Assembly: GCA_027587225.1 (NCBI GenBank)
Contig: JAPDDQ010000005.1
Coordinates: 1-64,000 of the forward strand
Reading direction: 5' to 3'
Source: Solirubrobacter taibaiensis
GTDB lineage: Bacteria > Actinomycetota > Thermoleophilia > Solirubrobacterales > Solirubrobacteraceae
DNA length: 64,000 bases
In this document: positions 60,424 through 64,000 of the stretch, piece by piece
Layout: each line of letters begins with the position of its first letter
How positions within the stretch are numbered: position 1 is the first letter of the stretch
The notes under the pieces: model-generated
What the model was told of the DNA's origin: nothing
Database searches by the model: none
Seen by the model: only the letters and a program-made list of their open reading frames with translations
Program-made: the position numbers and the translations under genes

Positions 60424-61464
60424 ATGCCCGATCTACTCGACCGCCTGAACGCGGTGAACCCCGCGCCCGACGAAGACACCGCCCCGCCGTGGGAGGACAC
60501 GCGCCGTCGGCTCGCACCCGCGCCGCGGACGACGTGGCGCCCGCGCCGCGTGCTCGTGCTCGGCGGCACCGTCGCCGCACTGGCCGTCGCCGCCACGTTC
60601 ATCGTCGACTCCGGCGAGACGCCCCGGCAAGCGCCGCTCGGCGTGCTCGAGGCGGCGGCCGCCACGGCCGCGACGAGCGAGCGCTTCTCCGGCTACACCG
60701 CCGAGACCCGCGTCGACATCCAGGCTCCGGGCACCCGCGGGACCGACGAGACGAGCTGGACGATCGTGCGCCCGGTCTCCAGCACCGAGTACGAGGCCCG
60801 CCAGGAGTCCCTGCGGCCCGTACCGGAGAAACCGATCGAGCTGCCGCCCGGGGCCGCCATCCCCGAGCTCGAAGGCGTGGAGCGGTTCGAGCGGCGCGAA
60901 GGCGACCAGATCCGCGACATCACGCGCTGGCGCCAGCCGTACGGGACGATGTACCAGGGCATTCCGGCCTTCTTCCCCCCGGGCAGCAAGGAGCCGCCCG
61001 TGCCGGTCCCGACCGACCCGGACGTGGCCGCGGCCACCGTCGCCGCCTGGGCCGCCGACCGTGTGCCTGAGGGGCTGCATCCGGAGATGGCGTCGCTGAT
61101 CCAGGAGGCCGGCCGCTCACCGATCGCGCGCACGCTCATCTACGCCGGGAACGTGCTCACCGCGCCGCGGGTGGAACCGGACGTCCGCGCAGCGGTCTAC
61201 CGGGCGCTCAGCCGCGTCGCGGCCGTGAAGATCGATCCCACGGCGAAGGACGCGTTCGGCCGGCCGGGGGCCGCGCTGACCGCCGAGGACACTGACGGCA
61301 AGTCGCGCACCCGTTCCGAGTTGCTCATCGACCCGAAGACGTCGCGCATCCTCGCCGAGCGTCACGTCTTCACGCCCGAGCCGGGGGTCAACGAGAACCG
61401 GGGGAAGAACGAGCCCCCGTATGGCGAGGGCTCGCAGGAGACGACGTACCGCTACACGGACTGA
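60424..61464 (+). CDS. CU044_5270 family membrane protein, probable sigma-factor partner
   Basis: The 346-residue protein has a short cytosolic N-terminus (MPDLLDRLNAVNPAPDED), one membrane helix (RVLVLGGTVAALAVAATFIV, residues about 42-61) and a large outer domain with FSGYTAETRVDIQAPG, FERREGDQIRDITRW and a C-terminal RSELLIDPKTSRILAERHV. This is the CU044_5270 pattern, regularly paired with ECF sigma genes in actinobacteria. No zinc HxxxCxxC anti-sigma motif is present, so how it would hold the sigma factor is unclear. An open frame to 60337 lies in the sigma gene. Confidence 0.85.
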   Translation: MPDLLDRLNAVNPAPDEDTAPPWEDTRRRLAPAPRTTWRPRRVLVLGGTVAALAVAATFIVDSGETPRQAPLGVLEAAAATAATSERFSGYTAETRVDIQAPGTRGTDETSWTIVRPVSSTEYEARQESLRPVPEKPIELPPGAAIPELEGVERFERREGDQIRDITRWRQPYGTMYQGIPAFFPPGSKEPPVPVPTDPDVAAATVAAWAADRVPEGLHPEMASLIQEAGRSPIARTLIYAGNVLTAPRVEPDVRAAVYRALSRVAAVKIDPTAKDAFGRPGAALTAEDTDGKSRTRSELLIDPKTSRILAERHVFTPEPGVNENRGKNEPPYGEGSQETTYRYTD

Positions 61465-61466
61465 CG

Positions 61467-63908
61467 CTACGGCGCCGTTGTGGACAGGGTGAAGGTCACC
61501 GTCCTCGAGTAGGTGCCCGTCCGCAGTGGGTCGGTGGACTTGATCAGCTGCCTGAACGTGACCGCGACGGCCTCGCTGGAGGTCGGCGCGGTCCAGGCGC
61601 TCCTGCCGAGTTGCACGCGCAGCGGCTCGGGCAGGGTGAAGGCGCCGTTGGCGAGGTGGCCGGGGTCTGTGACCGAGAGCGTCGCGTCGCCCGCGGTGGA
61701 CGTGACGGTTGCGGTCGTGCTCGCCGTGTAGTCCCGTGTGACGCCCGGCGTGAACGCCCCGAACGAGACAGGCGCGACGGAAAGCGACAGCGTCGCCGGC
61801 ACCGTCCCGCCGACCGTGCCCGGCGCGAACTCGGCGGCGTTCGGCGCGTTCCCGAGCGCACGGCCGCCCGGCCCGCCCGCGAACGTCAGCCAGCGGGCTT
61901 TCGGCGGTCCCTGGTTCACGCCGGGCCGGCTGAAGTCGCAGACGCCGCTCGGGAACGTGGCCTGGAGCGTCGCCCACTGCTCGTCCGTGAACGTCACCGC
62001 GTAGTCCGCCCGGGTGAGCGGCTTGAGCCGGCATTTGACCACGTCGAGTGTGTACGGGACGCCCGCCGCGAGCCGCGGGTTCCCGTACGAGGTCCAGGTG
62101 CCGTTGCAGGACAGGTCCCCGCGCACCCCGCCGGCCATGAAGCAGCCCTCGGCCGGCTTCTCACCGGTGTCGAGCCAGCGGCGCATGGCGTCGAACTGGT
62201 TCGGCACCGTACCGCCCGTGCGCGAGAGCCAGATGACCTGGTTGTCGTGGTGGCCGTTGGAGCGGTCCAGCCGCGCGCGGTAGGTGAACGAGTGGAACGC
62301 CGGGTGGAAGCCGGTGTCGTCCATCTGCCCGCCGGTGCGGTTGTCGATCTCGGGGATGTCCGCCGCGCCGGTGGCGCTGTTGACGCGGCCGGTCTCGTAG
62401 GCGATCCGCAGCGCGTCCGGGTCGGCGACCGAGCGCGCCGGGACGAAGTTGCCGTCGATGTCGATCCCGCCGACCTTGGCGTTCAGGTCGACGAACTGCT
62501 CGGGCGTGATCTGCCCGCGGCCCAACGCGACGAGCCCGTACTGGACGCCGACATTGTCCACCGCCAGCTTGCCCTTGCCGTTCGGCGCGTCCGGCGTGAC
62601 CGTGACGCCGAAGACCGCCCGCATGAAGTCGGCGATGCCGCAGCGCTCGCCGGTCGGGTTGCTCGTCGGGTGCCAGAGCTGCGCCGGCTGGAGGCCGCAG
62701 CCGACGTTCGCGGTCGGGACGAGCTCCGTGCGGTCGGCGCCGAAGGCCAGCACCTTCTGGCCGCACAGGTTGTCCGGGTTCGTCGGATTCGAGCCCCACA
62801 CGGGCTGTCGCGCGGACGCGGTGGGGAAGAGCGCGTTCGGCGGTGCGGTGGCGTGGCCCGGATTGCTCAGCGGGCTGGTGGGCCAGAAGTAGTGCATGAG
62901 CACGCGGCAGTCGAGTGAGCCTTGCACCTGCGTCCAGTGGTCCTCGAAGGCCTGGCTCGTCGTCAGCCCGTCGAGCAACCCGGGGTAGTTCTCGGCCAGC
63001 AGGTGCTGCTGCATCGTCGCCGCCGAACCGCCGTTGCCGATCGTGTACTCCAGCGGCCCGTAGCGCTCGACGACGAGCTCCTTGGTCATCATCGCCGCTT
63101 CGGCGGAGACCACGTCGTTGCAGTTGTTGGCGTAGATGTTCAGGCTCGAGGTGGCGACCGCGAAGCCCGCGCCGAGTGGCTGCGCCTGCAACACGTTGCC
63201 GGGCGCGAGCTGGCGGTGCTCGGTGCCGCAGGCGCCGCCGAACGTGTAGAAGAGCTTGCCGCTCCAGGGTTGCGCGGCCGACCACGGCTCGATCGGCTTG
63301 GTCGGGTCCACGAGCACGGCCATCTGGTAGATCCCGCGGTTGACGGTGCCGGTGACGCGCTGGACGATGAACGGCACGGTCAACCCGCGGTCGGTCGTGG
63401 TCTGCTGGATGTCCGTCGCCGCCGGGTCGTACGGCACGAACTGGTTCGCCATGTTGCGGTACAGCAGTTCGACCCGCGTCGGCGCGTTGCACTGCGCGTC
63501 GGTCGCCGCACCGAGCGGCGGGGTGGACGCGTTCGGGTTGCACGCGTAGGGCGTGATCTGCGGGCCGGAGAAGACTGGGCCGCCGATCGGATGGTTGGTG
63601 ATCGTGATCCGCTTGCCCGCCCCGCTGCCGTCGCGCACGGTGAGCACGTTCTCGCCCACCTTCAGGCCGGTGACCAGCCCTTCCAGGCGTCCACTCGGAC
63701 GCACCGCGAAGGCGCTCGTCACGTCGGTGCCGTCGACGTCGACCGTCGCCGGCCCGGAGACCTGCGCGGCGACGAGCGCGTCCCCGCCCGAGACGAGGTC
63801 CGCACGGCCCGACAGCACTTCGAGCGACTGCACCCCGCCGGCGTGCGCGCCGCCCACGCCGAGGCCTGCGACCAGCAACACGGTGACCGCGGACACGCGA
63901 CCGACCAT
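61467..63908 (-). CDS. Secreted DUF6351-type hydrolase (tannase-like) with shared C-terminal module
   Basis: With the ATG at 63908 behind GGAGAGGAGAGGG, the protein has 813 residues and a signal peptide (VTVLLVAGLGVGGAHA). An Ig-like segment (about 30-105) leads to a large alpha/beta-hydrolase-like domain. The probable nucleophile is Ser295 in GNGGSAATM, resembling the tannase/feruloyl-esterase nucleophile elbow, with a His late in SNGHHDNQV. Eight or more Cys (PYACNP, GGACGTEH, NNCND, LDCRV, NLCGQ, VGCGL, ERCGI) should pair outside the cell. The last 110 residues (SVAPVSFGAFTPG ... FTLSTTAP) are the same module as in the two S15 peptidases. Substrate unknown. Confidence 0.85.
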   Translation of the reverse strand: MVGRVSAVTVLLVAGLGVGGAHAGGVQSLEVLSGRADLVSGGDALVAAQVSGPATVDVDGTDVTSAFAVRPSGRLEGLVTGLKVGENVLTVRDGSGAGKRITITNHPIGGPVFSGPQITPYACNPNASTPPLGAATDAQCNAPTRVELLYRNMANQFVPYDPAATDIQQTTTDRGLTVPFIVQRVTGTVNRGIYQMAVLVDPTKPIEPWSAAQPWSGKLFYTFGGACGTEHRQLAPGNVLQAQPLGAGFAVATSSLNIYANNCNDVVSAEAAMMTKELVVERYGPLEYTIGNGGSAATMQQHLLAENYPGLLDGLTTSQAFEDHWTQVQGSLDCRVLMHYFWPTSPLSNPGHATAPPNALFPTASARQPVWGSNPTNPDNLCGQKVLAFGADRTELVPTANVGCGLQPAQLWHPTSNPTGERCGIADFMRAVFGVTVTPDAPNGKGKLAVDNVGVQYGLVALGRGQITPEQFVDLNAKVGGIDIDGNFVPARSVADPDALRIAYETGRVNSATGAADIPEIDNRTGGQMDDTGFHPAFHSFTYRARLDRSNGHHDNQVIWLSRTGGTVPNQFDAMRRWLDTGEKPAEGCFMAGGVRGDLSCNGTWTSYGNPRLAAGVPYTLDVVKCRLKPLTRADYAVTFTDEQWATLQATFPSGVCDFSRPGVNQGPPKARWLTFAGGPGGRALGNAPNAAEFAPGTVGGTVPATLSLSVAPVSFGAFTPGVTRDYTASTTATVTSTAGDATLSVTDPGHLANGAFTLPEPLRVQLGRSAWTAPTSSEAVAVTFRQLIKSTDPLRTGTYSRTVTFTLSTTAP

Positions 63909-63953
63909 GGCCCTCTCCTCTCCCCAGATGACAGGTGGCCTGATACTCCGTTT

Positions 63954-63983
63954 CGACAATACTCCTCGTGTCCAGTACTGTCG
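63954..63983. promoter_or_regulatory. Candidate operator (imperfect inverted repeat)
   Basis: CGACAATACT (63954-63963) and AGTACTGTCG (63974-63983) are reverse complements at 9 of 10 positions, 10 bases apart, upstream of the DUF6351 gene. A GTG at 63988 (GTG TCC TCG CAA) may start a plus-strand gene cut by the window end, typically a TetR regulator in such places; that is a guess. Confidence 0.5.
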
Positions 63984-64000
63984 CCGCGTGTCCTCGCAAC

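Overview
The window is high-GC, densely packed DNA with many 4-base stop/start overlaps (ATGA, GTGA, TTGA). Gene content, GTG/TTG starts, leaderless-looking promoters and many secreted proteins with lineage-typical C-terminal modules point to an actinobacterium of the class Thermoleophilia, most likely the order Solirubrobacterales (Solirubrobacter-like). This assignment rests on recognised protein families, not on a 16S gene.

Layout. 1-2.6 kb: a redox cluster made of the tail of an upstream protein, an ApbE flavin transferase, a haem-type transmembrane protein, a compact FAD reductase and a 3-Cys ferredoxin. 2.6-5.2 kb: clpB behind a promoter with a HAIR-like palindrome. 6-29 kb: purine biosynthesis in three blocks, GYD-purD-purE-purB-M24 peptidase, purC-purS-purQ-purL, and purF then recQ-purN-purH. 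Among them lie an ABC exporter, a class III aminotransferase, secreted beta-propeller proteins and a peptide-type binding lipoprotein. purM and purK are not in the window. 28.5-34.5 kb: small genes, a perfect SOS-box-like palindrome, a TetR regulator, three tRNAs (Lys, Glu, Val), an SDR protein, a secreted HExxH protein with a long Thr/Pro/Ala repeat, and a TrkA-like channel protein. 34.6-39.7 kb: two tandem secreted S15 peptidases. 39.7-48.4 kb: MFS transporter, two acyl-CoA dehydrogenases, M20 peptidase, zinc alcohol dehydrogenase, PLP decarboxylase and an ArsR-type regulator. 48.4-52.2 kb: a very large secreted M14 carboxypeptidase with a collagen-like segment. 52.3-59.8 kb: a complete beta-ketoadipate operon on the minus strand (pcaI-J-F-H-G-B-D-C, an IclR regulator, and a Fur-family gene). 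59.9-61.5 kb: an ECF sigma factor with its membrane partner. 61.5-63.9 kb: a secreted DUF6351-type hydrolase.

How the genes work together. The pca operon would take protocatechuate through ring cleavage (PcaHG), cycloisomerisation (PcaB), decarboxylation (PcaC), lactone hydrolysis (PcaD), CoA transfer (PcaIJ) and thiolysis (PcaF) to succinyl-CoA and acetyl-CoA. The pur genes cover most of the path from PRPP to IMP plus adenylosuccinate lyase. The first five genes look like a flavin/haem/iron-sulfur electron-transfer chain.

The most unusual observations are: a C-terminal module of about 110 residues shared by three secreted hydrolases of two unrelated families; a likely ATC start codon with a perfect Shine-Dalgarno sequence; an SOS box beside a DUF3072 gene; a 21-bp-stem hairpin in a non-coding gap; a perfect 29-bp palindrome between divergent genes; and a mini membrane protein whose start lies 3 bases after a tRNA.
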